NCBI GenBank assembly: GCA_964615765.1
Contig: CAZTQN010000013.1
Span: 23,649 to 87,648 of the forward strand
Direction of reading: 5' to 3'
Origin: CAZTQN01 sp964615765
GTDB taxonomy: Bacteria > Planctomycetota > Phycisphaerae > Phycisphaerales > UBA1924
DNA: 64,000 bases
This document shows positions 26,370 to 38,806 of the stretch, in pieces. Position numbers and translations under genes: made by a program. The notes beneath the pieces were generated by a model, which was not told the origin of the DNA, did not search any database, and was given only the letters and a program-made list of their open reading frames with translations. Each line of letters opens with the position of its first letter. Position 1 is the first letter of the stretch.

Positions 26370-27137
26370 TTACTTCTTGGCCGCACCACCCGCGGGCTTG
26401 GCGGCAGCCGCGCCGGGCTTGGCGGGAGCGGCGGCGCCCTTGGCGGGGGCGGCGCCCGGCTTGGCGGCGGCACCGGCGGCGGCGCCGTCGGGCTTCTTGG
26501 CAGTAAGGACTTCGGGGGCCGCGGCCGCGTCCGCGGCAACGGTCGCCGCTTCGTCGGTCTTCAGCGTCGCCGCCATCACGACCTGCGCCACCACCGCGTG
26601 CGTGTCGGTGATGAGCTTCATGTCGGGCATGGGCAGCTTCACATCGCCCGCGGTGATCGAGTCGCCCAGATCCACGCCGGCGATGTTGACCTCGATGGCG
26701 TCGGGCATGTCGACGACGCGGCACTCGATCTCGATCTCGGTGGCGGGGTGCATCAGGATCGCGCCGGCCTGCTTGAGGCCGATCGCCTCGCCCACGAGCG
26801 TGATGTGCACCTTGGTGCGGACGCGCTCGTTGAGATCGACGCGGGCGAAGTCGCAGTGCACGATGTTCGTGCCCAGGTAGTCGAACTGCAGGTCCTTGAG
26901 CAGGACCATCTGCATCTCGTCGGCCTGGTTGTGGCCCGGGAAGTCCAGGCGGAAGACCTTCTCGCCCTTGTGGATGTGCTGCAGCGCCTCGTGGGCGTCG
27001 AGCGTGATGGGCAGCGGCTCGCGCCCGTGCCCGTACACGATGGCCGGCAGGCGGCCCTTGGTGCGGTCACGCTGGGCGTAGCGGGTGCCGATGCGGGCCC
27101 GGGTTTCGGCCTTCAGAAGCGGTGATTTCTCGTGCAT
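26370..27137 (-). CDS. rplY: 50S ribosomal protein L25 (Ctc type) with Ala/Lys/Pro tail
   Basis: The N-terminal 90 residues form the 5S rRNA-binding domain (LPAIVYGHGREPLPITLD, and QADEMQMVLLKDLQFDYLG), followed by the TL5/Ctc beta domain (VHCDFARVDLNERV, HPATEIEIECRVVDMPDAIEV, DLGDSITAGDVKLP). The final 50 residues are repeats of KPGAAPAKGAAAPAK type, presumably disordered and basic. It lies between prs and pth, the order also seen around ctc in Bacillus, which supports orthology. Its distance to prs (75 bases) suggests a shared transcript. Confidence 0.93.
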   Translation of the reverse strand: MHEKSPLLKAETRARIGTRYAQRDRTKGRLPAIVYGHGREPLPITLDAHEALQHIHKGEKVFRLDFPGHNQADEMQMVLLKDLQFDYLGTNIVHCDFARVDLNERVRTKVHITLVGEAIGLKQAGAILMHPATEIEIECRVVDMPDAIEVNIAGVDLGDSITAGDVKLPMPDMKLITDTHAVVAQVVMAATLKTDEAATVAADAAAAPEVLTAKKPDGAAAGAAAKPGAAPAKGAAAPAKPGAAAAKPAGGAAKK

Positions 27138-27212
27138 GGCTCGTCCTCGTATCGTCGGACCGGTCCGGCCCGTTGGGTGATTCGGTGTGTTGCCTGATGG
27201 CTCTTGGGAACG

Positions 27213-28196
27213 TCAGCGTTTAGGCCCCGCCGTGCGCACGAACAGGGCCGAGATGGACAGATTGTGGTGGATCCGGTGGATCGCCTCGGCCAGCAGCGTG
27301 CCCACGCACAGCTCCGTGAACAGGTGCTTGATGGGCTCGATCCGCGGGCCGATCGGGATGGTGTTCGTGCACACCACCCCGCTGATCGGGCTGTTCTTGA
27401 TCCGCTCCATCGCCAGGCCCACCAGCACCGCGTGCGTGGCGGCGGAGATGATGCGGGCGGCGCCGTTCTGCTGCAGCAGGCGGGCGGCCTCGGCGATCGT
27501 CCCGCCGGTGGTGATCATGTCGTCGAACATCAGCACCGTGCGACCCTTCACCGTGCCGATGAGGTTGCCGGTGGTCACGTCCGACCCGCTGGTCCGCCGC
27601 TTGTTGATGATCGCCAGGTCCCCGCCCAGCATGTTCGCCATGCCCTCGGCGACCTTGACGTTGCCGACGTCCGGGCTGACCAGGCACAGGTCGCCCAGCT
27701 CGTCGCGCCGCTTCATGAAGTGGTCGACGAACACGGGCGTCGCGGACAGGTGATCGACCGGGATGTCGAAGAAGCCCTGGATCTGAGCCGCGTGCAAGTC
27801 GAGGGCCAAGAGGCGGTCGGCCCCGGCCTTGGTGATGAGGTTGGCGACGAGCTTTGCGGTGATCGGGACGCGGCCTTCGTCCTTGCGGTCCTGACGGGCG
27901 TAGCCGAAGTACGGCGTGACGACCGTGACGCGCCGGGCGCTGGCCCGGCGCAGGCAGTCGATATAGACCAACAGCTCCATCAGGTTGTCGTTCACCGGCG
28001 CGCCGGTGGAGAGGACGATGAAGCAGTCGCGCCCGCGCACGTCCTCGTCGAGCTTGACGATGATCTCGCCGTCGGGGAACGCCTCCGTCCGCGCGACGCC
28101 CAGCGGCAGATCGAGATGGTCGCAGATGCGTCGGGCGAGCTCGAGGCTGTGGCGGCCGGCGAAGATCTTGAGGTCGTTGGCGTCCTGGCGGCTCAT
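27213..28196 (-). CDS. prs: Ribose-phosphate pyrophosphokinase
   Basis: The 327-residue protein has the ATP-binding FPDGEI block, LDLHAAQIQGFF with the conserved His, the VSPDVGNVKVAEGMA segment and the PRPP loop VLMFDDMITTGGTI, all complete. It transfers pyrophosphate from ATP to ribose 5-phosphate to make PRPP for nucleotide, His and Trp synthesis. Its start codon overlaps the stop of the upstream nucleotidyltransferase gene by four bases (28193-28196), so the two are translationally coupled. Confidence 0.95.
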   Translation of the reverse strand: MSRQDANDLKIFAGRHSLELARRICDHLDLPLGVARTEAFPDGEIIVKLDEDVRGRDCFIVLSTGAPVNDNLMELLVYIDCLRRASARRVTVVTPYFGYARQDRKDEGRVPITAKLVANLITKAGADRLLALDLHAAQIQGFFDIPVDHLSATPVFVDHFMKRRDELGDLCLVSPDVGNVKVAEGMANMLGGDLAIINKRRTSGSDVTTGNLIGTVKGRTVLMFDDMITTGGTIAEAARLLQQNGAARIISAATHAVLVGLAMERIKNSPISGVVCTNTIPIGPRIEPIKHLFTELCVGTLLAEAIHRIHHNLSISALFVRTAGPKR

Positions 28197-29011
28197 GCGC
28201 GTCCCCCCGTCCTCACGCGTGACCGGTAGATCGCGTCGACGTCCGCGAGCTGCTCGGGCGTGTTGATGCTCAGCACGTCTTCCGGCGGGACCGCCGCGAC
28301 CACCTCGACCACGCGCCCGTCCTTGAGCATCAGCTCCAGCACGTCGGTGAGGTAGTACTCCCCGCCGACGGCCTGACGGGGGACACGCGGCAGGGCCTGG
28401 AACAGCGCCCCGGCGTCGAAGCAGTAGTAACTCGGATTGACCTCGCGGATGGCGAGTTGTTCCGGCGTGCAGTGCTTGTGCTCGACGATCGCGGCGAAGC
28501 GCCCGCCCGCGTCACGCACGATCCGCCCGTAGCCGGTCGGGTCGTCGATCATGCTCGTCGCGATGGTCGCGCCGGCGCGGGTGTCGCGGTGCCGCGACAG
28601 GAGCGTCGAGAGCGTGGCCTCGCGGATCAACGGGCCGTCGCCCGCGAGCACGAGGACCGCGGCCCCGGGGCGGGCCCGTTCACGCTCGAACAGCGGCTGG
28701 GCGCACATGACGGCGTGCCCGGTGCCGAGCTGCTCGGGCTGGACGGCGAACTCGATGTCCTGCAAGCCGTTGGCGCCCGGGTACGCCGCGGCGACCGCCT
28801 CGCGCACCAGTTCCTGCTTGTACCCGACGACCAGGACGATGCGGGCGCACCCAGCCTCGCGGCAGGCGTCGATGACGGCGCACACCATCGGCCGACCGCC
28901 GATCGGGTGCAGGACCTTGGGCAGGTCCGATCGCATGCGCTTGCCGAATCCGGCGGCGAGAATGATCGCCGCGGGCGCGTCGGAGTTGGGTGTGCGGGCG
29001 CCCGTGATCAT
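28193..29011 (-). CDS. Stand-alone GlmU-type nucleotidyltransferase
   Basis: The 272-residue protein matches the N-terminal half of GlmU: IILAAGFGKRMRSDLPKVLH at residues 16-35 (nucleotide loop), QLGTGHAV, LAGDGPLI with the metal Asp, TGYGRIVRD and EVNPSYYCFD. It should make UDP-N-acetylglucosamine from UTP and GlcNAc-1-phosphate for peptidoglycan and surface sugars. The left-handed beta-helix acetyltransferase half of normal GlmU (about 450 residues) is absent, so the acetylation step must be done by another protein. It is the first protein gene of the cluster, overlapping prs by four bases, with tRNA-Gln 85 bases upstream. Confidence 0.88.
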   Translation of the reverse strand: MITGARTPNSDAPAAIILAAGFGKRMRSDLPKVLHPIGGRPMVCAVIDACREAGCARIVLVVGYKQELVREAVAAAYPGANGLQDIEFAVQPEQLGTGHAVMCAQPLFERERARPGAAVLVLAGDGPLIREATLSTLLSRHRDTRAGATIATSMIDDPTGYGRIVRDAGGRFAAIVEHKHCTPEQLAIREVNPSYYCFDAGALFQALPRVPRQAVGGEYYLTDVLELMLKDGRVVEVVAAVPPEDVLSINTPEQLADVDAIYRSRVRTGGRA

Positions 29012-29096
29012 GAATCAGGGCGTCGAGCGCGAAAGCCCGGCAGGGGCGGTGGGGCCGACAAAGCGGGGACACAGATCGCGAAGATGAGAACGGAAG

Positions 29097-29167
29097 CAGG
29101 GCGACTAGGATTCGAACCTAGACAAACAGAACCAAAATCTGCTGTGCTACCGTTACACCATCGCCCT
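29097..29167 (-). tRNA. tRNA-Gln (anticodon TTG)
   Basis: A 71-base minus-strand gene with the acceptor stem AGGGCGA/TCGCCCT, the discriminator G, the anticodon arm GCAGA-TTTTGGT-TCTGT (closed by a G-U pair) and the T arm AGGTTCGAATCCT. CCA is not encoded. It lies 85 bases upstream of the GlmU-type gene on the same strand, so read-through into the cluster is possible. Confidence 0.95.
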
Positions 29168-29550
29168 GTGATTCGTGTCCCAGATTGGTCGGGAGAATCG
29201 CGATGGGCACGGGCGAATGGGTCTCGCCGGTGCTCGATCAACGTGCCGGACTGGCTGCGACGCGCAACTCCTTTGCCTGAGCGGGTGGGTTGAACCAACC
29301 GCGAACACACGACGGACCACACGACGCGGTCCGCCGAGAGTCGATCACCGTGAGGTGGCCGATTCGGGCAGCGGGAGCCGCGGCACAGTGCTCATCCACC
29401 CGAAGGGTGGCGAGCCGGAACTCGGACGGTGAGCCAGCCGCTGGCCCGGGCCGCCCCTGACCCCGCCTCGGTCGCCCGGCCGGTGGCCAGCGCGACGTCC
29501 GTCGGGGTTCGGTTCCGAACGGAGGGAGGGTAGGACGAGCGCGGCGGGCG
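29168..29550. other. Intergenic region upstream of tRNA-Gln
   Basis: These 383 bases lie between the stop of the aminotransferase gene and tRNA-Gln, both on the minus strand. Only short overlapping open frames without ribosome binding sites are seen. The promoter of tRNA-Gln is expected near its right edge, but no clear hexamers stand out. Confidence 0.5.
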
Positions 29551-30786
29551 TCAAGACGCCGCGGCCCCGCGCTCGCGGGCCAGCTCCTCCCCGACCGCCG
29601 CCGCGAGATATCGGACCTGTTCGAGCGTGTTGTACGCCTGCATCGACACCCGGATCAGGCGGTGCGTGGGCCGATCGCCGCCGACGGGGAGGACGAAGAC
29701 GGGGATCTGAATGCGGTGGCGTTCGATGAGGCGGTCCCAGAGGGACTCGGCGTAGCCGCGGGCGCTGGGGGTGATCACGCCGCCGGGCGGCAGGGGCAGC
29801 GGGACGCTTGCGAGGGCGCCGATGAGTTCCTCCGGCGCGGACGCCGGAACGTTCAGCGACTCGCACAGGATCTGCCGAGCGGCGAGCGCATTGGCGCGGT
29901 TGTGGGCCATCAGCCCGGGCAGGCCGCCGGGGATAAGGCCGGAGAGGAAGTCGATCGCGTCCGGGATGCAGAGATACGGCGAGACGTCGGCGGTGCCGGT
30001 GTAGTCGAACTCGAGCAGGAAGCGGGAGCGGTCGGTGCGGGTGGAGTTGGCGCCGTGCGAGATGACGGCGGGGCGGACGCGGCTCTGCCGATCGGCGCGG
30101 ACGTTCAGGAACGCGCAGCCCTTGGGCGTGCACAGCCACTTGTGCAGGTTGCCGGTGTAGTACGGCGCGTTCAGGGCGCGGAGGTCGAGCGGGACCATGC
30201 CGGGCGCGTGCGCGCCGTCGACGAGCGTGTCCACTCCGCGGGCGTTCAGGGCGTGCACGATCGGCGCAACGGGAAGGACCAGGCCCGTCGGGCTGGTGAC
30301 GTGGCTGAGGAGCACCAGGCGCGTGCGCGGCGTGACGCGCGCGAGAATCGACCGCACGATCTCATCGGCGGAGGCGACCGGGAACGGAACGTCGGCGACG
30401 ACGACGCGGGCCCCCCACTGCTCGGCGGCGTAGTGCAGGACGTTGTTGCACGCGTTGTACTCGTGCGTGCTGGTGAGCAGTTCGTCGCCGGGCTCGAAGC
30501 GGAGCGAGCGGACGACGGCGTTCACGCCCGCCGTCGCGTTGGGCACGAACGCGAGCGAGGCGGCGTCGGCGCTGAGCAGTTCGGCCAGTCGGGCGCGGGA
30601 GCGGTCGAGCAGCCCCTCGCAGCGTTCGACGAAAAAGCGGACGGGCTCGGCTTCGAGCAGTTCCTGGTAGCGGCGCTGGGCGGCGAGCACCGGCGTCGGG
30701 CAGGCGCCGAACGAGCCGTGGTTGAGAAAAACCACGTCCGGGTCGAGGGTCCAGTGGCGGGCCAGGGGCGAGCGCGGGGGGAGCAT
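29551..30786 (-). CDS. Class V PLP aminotransferase (isopenicillin-N epimerase-like)
   Basis: The 411-residue protein shows FLNHGSFGACP at the start, NATAGVNAVV and STHEYNACNNV for cofactor binding, SHVTSPTGLVLPV, DGAHAPGMVPLDL with the PLP-ring Asp, and the Schiff-base Lys K216 in TGNLHKWLC. This order is the class V fold of the group annotated as isopenicillin-N epimerase-like. True members of this group are usually cysteine desulfurase-like or amino-acid racemases or lyases of unknown substrate, so the precise reaction is open. It sits alone, 30 bases downstream of a small unknown gene on the same strand. Confidence 0.87.
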   Translation of the reverse strand: MLPPRSPLARHWTLDPDVVFLNHGSFGACPTPVLAAQRRYQELLEAEPVRFFVERCEGLLDRSRARLAELLSADAASLAFVPNATAGVNAVVRSLRFEPGDELLTSTHEYNACNNVLHYAAEQWGARVVVADVPFPVASADEIVRSILARVTPRTRLVLLSHVTSPTGLVLPVAPIVHALNARGVDTLVDGAHAPGMVPLDLRALNAPYYTGNLHKWLCTPKGCAFLNVRADRQSRVRPAVISHGANSTRTDRSRFLLEFDYTGTADVSPYLCIPDAIDFLSGLIPGGLPGLMAHNRANALAARQILCESLNVPASAPEELIGALASVPLPLPPGGVITPSARGYAESLWDRLIERHRIQIPVFVLPVGGDRPTHRLIRVSMQAYNTLEQVRYLAAAVGEELARERGAAAS

Positions 30787-30816
30787 CGCCCAACGCTATC
30801 GCGGCGGCGCGTGGGC

Positions 30817-31197
30817 TCAGGCGGACAGGTCGATGGTGCGGCCGAGCTGCACGCCCGTGGCGGCGGCGTTCTTGTCGGCCGGGTGCCGGTAGAACGCCAG
30901 CGGCGCGGGCGAGGCCTGCGGAACATCGCCGGAGAAATCGACGCGCCCGGGGACGACGGCGGCGATCAGACGGTTGATGGACGCCGACGCGGCGGTGCGG
31001 TCCACATTGGCGACCGGCTGCACGCCCTGGGCGGAGTCCGCGGCCCGCGGGCCGACAGCTTCAGCGGGGCGCGTGATGCCGACTCGGGCGATGTTGGCGG
31101 CCGGCGCGGCTGGCGCGGTCGGCGCGGGCGTCTTGACGCCGTAAACACGGGAGAGGTGGTACGGGTTGCTCGGGCCGGCGGCCGCGTCGATCCGCAT
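30817..31197 (-). CDS. Uncharacterised small Ala/Pro-rich protein
   Basis: From the ATG at 31197 the 126-residue product reads MRIDAAAGPSNPYHLSRVYG, then an Ala/Pro-rich stretch, and a more ordered end with INRLIAAVVPGRVDFSG and FYRHPADKNAAATG. There is no signal peptide or membrane segment. The N-terminal block followed by a disordered linker resembles short cytoplasmic proteins of planctomycetes, but I do not recognise a family. It lies 30 bases before the aminotransferase gene and could be co-transcribed with it. An upstream in-frame start at 31314 is possible but lies in less protein-like sequence. Confidence 0.5.
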   Translation of the reverse strand: MRIDAAAGPSNPYHLSRVYGVKTPAPTAPAAPAANIARVGITRPAEAVGPRAADSAQGVQPVANVDRTAASASINRLIAAVVPGRVDFSGDVPQASPAPLAFYRHPADKNAAATGVQLGRTIDLSA

Positions 31198-31414
31198 AGG
31201 GCAGAGCATATCGGAAGCGGACGCCGGAAGGATGGAGCGTGTAACCGAGTCGGACGCGCCGCGCAGAATCTGCGTTGGGGAAATCGCGCAACGGTCGCGG
31301 CGGGGCACGGGCACGATCGCGGAAGGGCCGCGATGATGCGCAACAACGGCGGGCGCGAACGCACGCCGTCACGGCTCGGTCACCACTCAGTGACGTAGTT
31401 GCGGCGCGAGCCGC

Positions 31415-35038
<3,624 letters not shown>

Positions 35039-35198
35039 GACGGTCCTGTGCTGGCCGGTGCGATCGGATCGGGCGGGGGCGATGAGGGTCGGCGCGGGGT
35101 GGGGGGGGTAGGGTGGGCGCGCAAACTCGGGCAGCGTAGGGGACCGCGTGGGCGTATGCAACGCCGGGGCGAAAATCCGCCGAGGCGCCCGCGGCGCT

Positions 35199-35690
35199 TC
35201 AGGGCAGCGGGCGGACCATCTCCGTGCTGGCGGCGCGGAAACCCAGGGCGCGGAGCATGGCCCGGGCGTGCTCGTTGTCGCCGGCGGTTTGCCCGCGGAC
35301 CTGCGTCACGCCCATGCGTTCAAACCGGCGAACGGCCTCGATGACCAGCGCGCGGGCGACGCCCTTCCGCCGTGCGTCCGGCTCGACCCAGAGGTCGTGC
35401 ACGAACCCGTACCGGGCGGTCTGGTAGATCGGGATGTTGTCGAGCACCTCACCCACGAGGAACCCGACGGCGCGCGGCGAGGCGGCGTCGGCGTGATCCT
35501 CGGCGATCAGCAGCACGCTCTCCGGGTCCGCCGCCCGGCGCGGCAGCCACGAGCGGTACCGCTCCACCACGTCGGGCAGATAGTCGAAGACGACCGGGTC
35601 GAGCGCGGCGTGGAAGTCGCACACGGCCTGAACCATCGGGGCGATCGCGGGGATGTCGGCGGGGTTGGCCGGGCGGATGAGCACACGCAT
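35199..35690 (-). CDS. GNAT family N-acetyltransferase
   Basis: The 163-residue protein has the GNAT order: IRPANPADIPAIAPMV, GFLVGEV, then FVHDLWVEPDARRKGVARALVIEA, in which the R-R-K-G-V-A loop binds the acetyl-CoA pyrophosphate, and a final AMLRALGFRAAS. The substrate is unknown. Its start is only 24 bases from the divergent tRNA-Arg gene, so the promoter of this gene must overlap the tRNA gene. It is separated from carB by 160 bases. Confidence 0.88.
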   Translation of the reverse strand: MRVLIRPANPADIPAIAPMVQAVCDFHAALDPVVFDYLPDVVERYRSWLPRRAADPESVLLIAEDHADAASPRAVGFLVGEVLDNIPIYQTARYGFVHDLWVEPDARRKGVARALVIEAVRRFERMGVTQVRGQTAGDNEHARAMLRALGFRAASTEMVRPLP

Positions 35691-35714
35691 CGCGGAGCGT
35701 ATCGTTGCGCCGGT

Positions 35715-35788
<74 letters not shown>

Positions 35789-35843
35789 TTTTCCTTTTTC
35801 TGCGTACCCCCGACGGGTGAACCGGCTGCCCGGCACGACGGGC

Positions 35844-36914
35844 TCAGCCGAGCAGTATCGCCTCCGCCGTCAGACCCGGGCCGAAGGCGAGCATCACGCC
35901 CGGCGGCTTCCACTCGCCCGATTGCTGCAAGCGGTGCAGGATCGCGAGGACCGTGCCGGAGGACATGTTGCCGTGGTCGGCGAGGATGCTGCGCGAGGGC
36001 GTAAGAGCCGCGTCGTCGAGGTCCAGCGCCTGCGCCACCGCCGACAGCACGCGCGGGCCGCCGGGGTGGATCATCCATGAGCCGATGTCGCCAACGCTCA
36101 GGCCCGACGCGGCGAGCCAGGGCGTCAGCCAATCGCGGATGACCGCGGCGATGCGGTCGGGCACGCGGGTGTCGAGCGACATCTCGAAGCCGTGATCGCC
36201 GACGCGCCAGGTCATGAGGCCTTCCGAGTTGTCGAGCAAACAGGACGCGGAAGAGAGCAGCCGGGGCGAGCCGCGCGGCGGGCCGCGGTCGATGACGGCG
36301 GCGGCGCTGCCGTCGGCGAAGAGGGCGCTGGCCACGATCTGGTCCGGCGTGGGCTGATACGTGAAATGCAGCGAGCAGAGTTCGACGCAGCAGACCAGGA
36401 CGCGCTCGCCAGAGAGCGCGAGAGCCCGCGCGACGCGGAGCGCGTTGATCGCCGCGTGGCACCCCATGAAACCGATGGTGGTGCGGGCGATCGTCGGCGC
36501 GAGTCCAAGACGGTCGATCAGCGCGCGATCGACGCCCGGCGAGGCCATGCCCGTGCACGAGGCGGTGATGAGGTGCGTGATGGAGGGCGCGTCGACCTCG
36601 GCGCGGGTGAGGGCCTGCTCGCACGCGGGGGCGGCGAGGTCGGGAGCGAGGCGCTCGAAGGCGCGGAGTCGCGCGGCGGTGGTCGGCCCGCGCCCGCCCG
36701 GTTCGAACAGGGCCGCGGCGCCCTCGGGCACAGCACTGACCGCCCCGCGGCGGACCACGCCGCAGCGGAGATAGATCGAGCGCCGGAAGCGGGTCGTGTC
36801 GGCGTCGAGCGGGTCGAGGGCCTCGCTGCGCGCGAGGGTCTGCTCCTGCGCCATCGACGTGGACGGCACGGCGAAGCCGACGCCGCGGACGACGGCGTGC
36901 GCGTCGGTCGTCAT
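35844..36914 (-). CDS. Type III polyketide synthase (chalcone/stilbene synthase family)
   Basis: The 356-residue protein keeps the full catalytic triad: C152 in GFMGCHAA, H283 in WMIHPGGPRVL and N316 in DHGNMSSGT, with spacing like plant and bacterial type III enzymes. LITASCTGMASPGVD and CCVELCSLHF are also family blocks. It should extend a starter acyl-CoA with malonyl-CoA and cyclise the product to a pyrone or resorcinol-type ring in the cytoplasm. Its start overlaps the stop of the upstream FAD oxidoreductase by four bases (36911-36914). With the oxidoreductase and methyltransferase it forms a three-gene operon. The starter unit and product cannot be predicted from sequence alone. Confidence 0.93.
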   Translation of the reverse strand: MTTDAHAVVRGVGFAVPSTSMAQEQTLARSEALDPLDADTTRFRRSIYLRCGVVRRGAVSAVPEGAAALFEPGGRGPTTAARLRAFERLAPDLAAPACEQALTRAEVDAPSITHLITASCTGMASPGVDRALIDRLGLAPTIARTTIGFMGCHAAINALRVARALALSGERVLVCCVELCSLHFTYQPTPDQIVASALFADGSAAAVIDRGPPRGSPRLLSSASCLLDNSEGLMTWRVGDHGFEMSLDTRVPDRIAAVIRDWLTPWLAASGLSVGDIGSWMIHPGGPRVLSAVAQALDLDDAALTPSRSILADHGNMSSGTVLAILHRLQQSGEWKPPGVMLAFGPGLTAEAILLG

Positions 36915-38020
36915 GCGCCGGCCCCTTGCACATGAGCGCTGATCGGCGCACCGGCCCGCACGGCGCGGCCGCGCACGACGCGGTCGGCGAGGCCGGGCAT
37001 GAGGCGCGTGAGCGATATACCAGCCCGGACCAGCACGGGGGCCCGCAGCGCAAGGGCCGTCACGCGGCAGCGGCGACGCCGGGCGGCGAGATGACGTTCC
37101 ACGGCGTGCGCTTCGGGCTGACCAACCGCCCACGCGCCGGCCGCCGCGCCGGACGCGAGCGCCCACGCGATGCCCTCGCCCGTGAAGGGTTCGACAAACG
37201 CGCGGGCGTCGCCGGCGACGGCGATCGGGCCGTCGGCGATGCGGCGGGAGGCGTGCGTGAGTTTGGGCGTGCCCGTCCAATCGAGTTCGGCCCACGGGCC
37301 GCGCGGGTCGCCGATGATCGCCGCGATCGCGGCCCCGACACTCCCGCTGGCGCGGACAAAGCTCGGGCGGACCGCCGCGGCGATCGTGACACGCTCGTCG
37401 GCGAGGCGCACCAGGCCGACGTAGCCCGCGCGGTGCACGTGCATCGCGATCTGCCCGCGCGGAAGATCAATGCCCGGCGCGTCGGTCGTCACGCCGACGC
37501 CCATGCGCGAAGCCGCTCGCACACGCGGCAAGAGTTCTGCGGGCGTTCCGGGGATCGCACGCGCGAGCCCGCCGGCGAGCACGGCGCGGGACGCGGTTAC
37601 CGTGTCGCTCGAATCCGCCCGGCGGACGCAAACGCGCTCGCCGTCGGGCTCGATGGCGCCAACACGCCACGTCGCGCAGAACGTCGCCCCCGCGGCGTGG
37701 GCGTGATCGACCATCGCGGCGTCCAGCACGTCCCGCGCGACGGCGACCCCGCCGGGCGTGAGCGGCAGTTCGGTGCGCAGCCGCCCCGCGTGTACGGCGA
37801 GGCTCGTCAGCGCCGTTGCGCCCGGGAGCGCCCGCGCTGCAACTCCGAGCGCGCCGAGCCGGTCGATACCGTCGGGCGCGATGCAGTTTCCGCACACCTT
37901 GCCGCGTGGCCAGGTCCGCGCTTCGAGCAGGACCACGCGCGCCCCGGCGCGGGCGGCGACGATGGCGGCGGCGCACCCGGCGGGCCCGGCACCGATCACG
38001 ACCAGGTCGGCGGTGCTCAC
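36911..38020 (-). CDS. FAD-dependent oxidoreductase (geranylgeranyl-reductase-like) of the PKS operon
   Basis: From a GTG at 38020 the protein opens with LVVIGAGPAGCAAAIVAARAG (dinucleotide-binding GxGxxG) and VVLLEARTWPRGKVCG, followed by a later IAVAGDARAFVEPFTGEGIAWAL block that binds FAD, typical of the group containing geranylgeranyl reductases and flavin monooxygenases. At about 369 residues it is a normal length. The start overlaps the methyltransferase stop by four bases and the stop overlaps the PKS start by four bases, so the three are translationally coupled. It probably oxidises or reduces the polyketide or its starter; direction unknown. Confidence 0.88.
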   Translation of the reverse strand: MSTADLVVIGAGPAGCAAAIVAARAGARVVLLEARTWPRGKVCGNCIAPDGIDRLGALGVAARALPGATALTSLAVHAGRLRTELPLTPGGVAVARDVLDAAMVDHAHAAGATFCATWRVGAIEPDGERVCVRRADSSDTVTASRAVLAGGLARAIPGTPAELLPRVRAASRMGVGVTTDAPGIDLPRGQIAMHVHRAGYVGLVRLADERVTIAAAVRPSFVRASGSVGAAIAAIIGDPRGPWAELDWTGTPKLTHASRRIADGPIAVAGDARAFVEPFTGEGIAWALASGAAAGAWAVGQPEAHAVERHLAARRRRCRVTALALRAPVLVRAGISLTRLMPGLADRVVRGRAVRAGAPISAHVQGAGA

Positions 38021-38778
38021 GCGGGCACCTTCGACGGGCTGGCCGTCAGCAGCATGCGGGCCGGGAATCGCCGCGATACGCGAATGTCCGTCAGCCCGGC
38101 TTCGGCGGCCATCGCGGCGAGTTCTCGCGGCGTCCACGCAGCCATCGCCGAGGCGTCAGAATCGAAGTGCACCACGGGGCTGCGCGTCAGCACGCGGGCC
38201 GCGGCGTTGATCATCACACGGTTGAGCACGCCGCGGGCCAGGTCGCTCACCAGCACCAGGCGGCGCGACGCGGCCCCCATCTCGCGCAGCAGGCGGACGA
38301 CATCGGGCCCGTCGAGGTGATGCGCGAACAGCGAGCACATCACCACATCGTACTGAGCGCTGGCGTGCCCACGCAGCCCGCTCGGCGCGAGAACGTCCAC
38401 AACGACCGCCGACGCCGGAACGGTCTTCTTGCGTGCGTACGCCGCGGCCCGCTCGAGCGAGCGGGCGTTGATGTCCGAGAGCGTGAGGTGGACGTCGACG
38501 CCGCGGCGCTTGAGCGCGGCGCACGCGTCGATCGCGACTTCCCCCCCACCGCTGGCGACATCGAGCACGCGGAGCGGCGAAGGCGTGGCCGCCGCCGCCG
38601 CGCGCAGCGGGGGCACCAGCACCGACGCCGCCCGGCTGACCATGTTGAGCCGGGCCAGCCCGTCGAGGGCGGCGAGCAGTTCCGCCTCGGGCAGCGCCGG
38701 GTCGTCCATGCGTTCCGGCACGCGCCGTCGCTGGTTCCAGCCGCCCGACGCACGATGGATTTGCTCGCCCCGGCTCAC
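38017..38778 (-). CDS. SAM-dependent methyltransferase of the PKS operon
   Basis: The GTG at 38778 gives a 253-residue product in which the RVPERMDDPALP block precedes the fold; the ATG at 38709 is a possible shorter start. RVLDVASGGGEVAI is the SAM-binding glycine loop, HLTLSDIN the acidic strand, and YDVVMCSLFAHHL the post-I motif common in methyltransferases acting on small molecules. It is the first gene of the operon with the FAD oxidoreductase and type III PKS, and it probably O- or C-methylates their product, as BpsB does for alkylpyrones in Bacillus (family knowledge, substrate inferred). Confidence 0.85.
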   Translation of the reverse strand: MSRGEQIHRASGGWNQRRRVPERMDDPALPEAELLAALDGLARLNMVSRAASVLVPPLRAAAAATPSPLRVLDVASGGGEVAIDACAALKRRGVDVHLTLSDINARSLERAAAYARKKTVPASAVVVDVLAPSGLRGHASAQYDVVMCSLFAHHLDGPDVVRLLREMGAASRRLVLVSDLARGVLNRVMINAAARVLTRSPVVHFDSDASAMAAWTPRELAAMAAEAGLTDIRVSRRFPARMLLTASPSKVPA

Positions 38779-38806
38779 CGGCGCAGCGTACCCGCGTGGC
38801 GATCGG

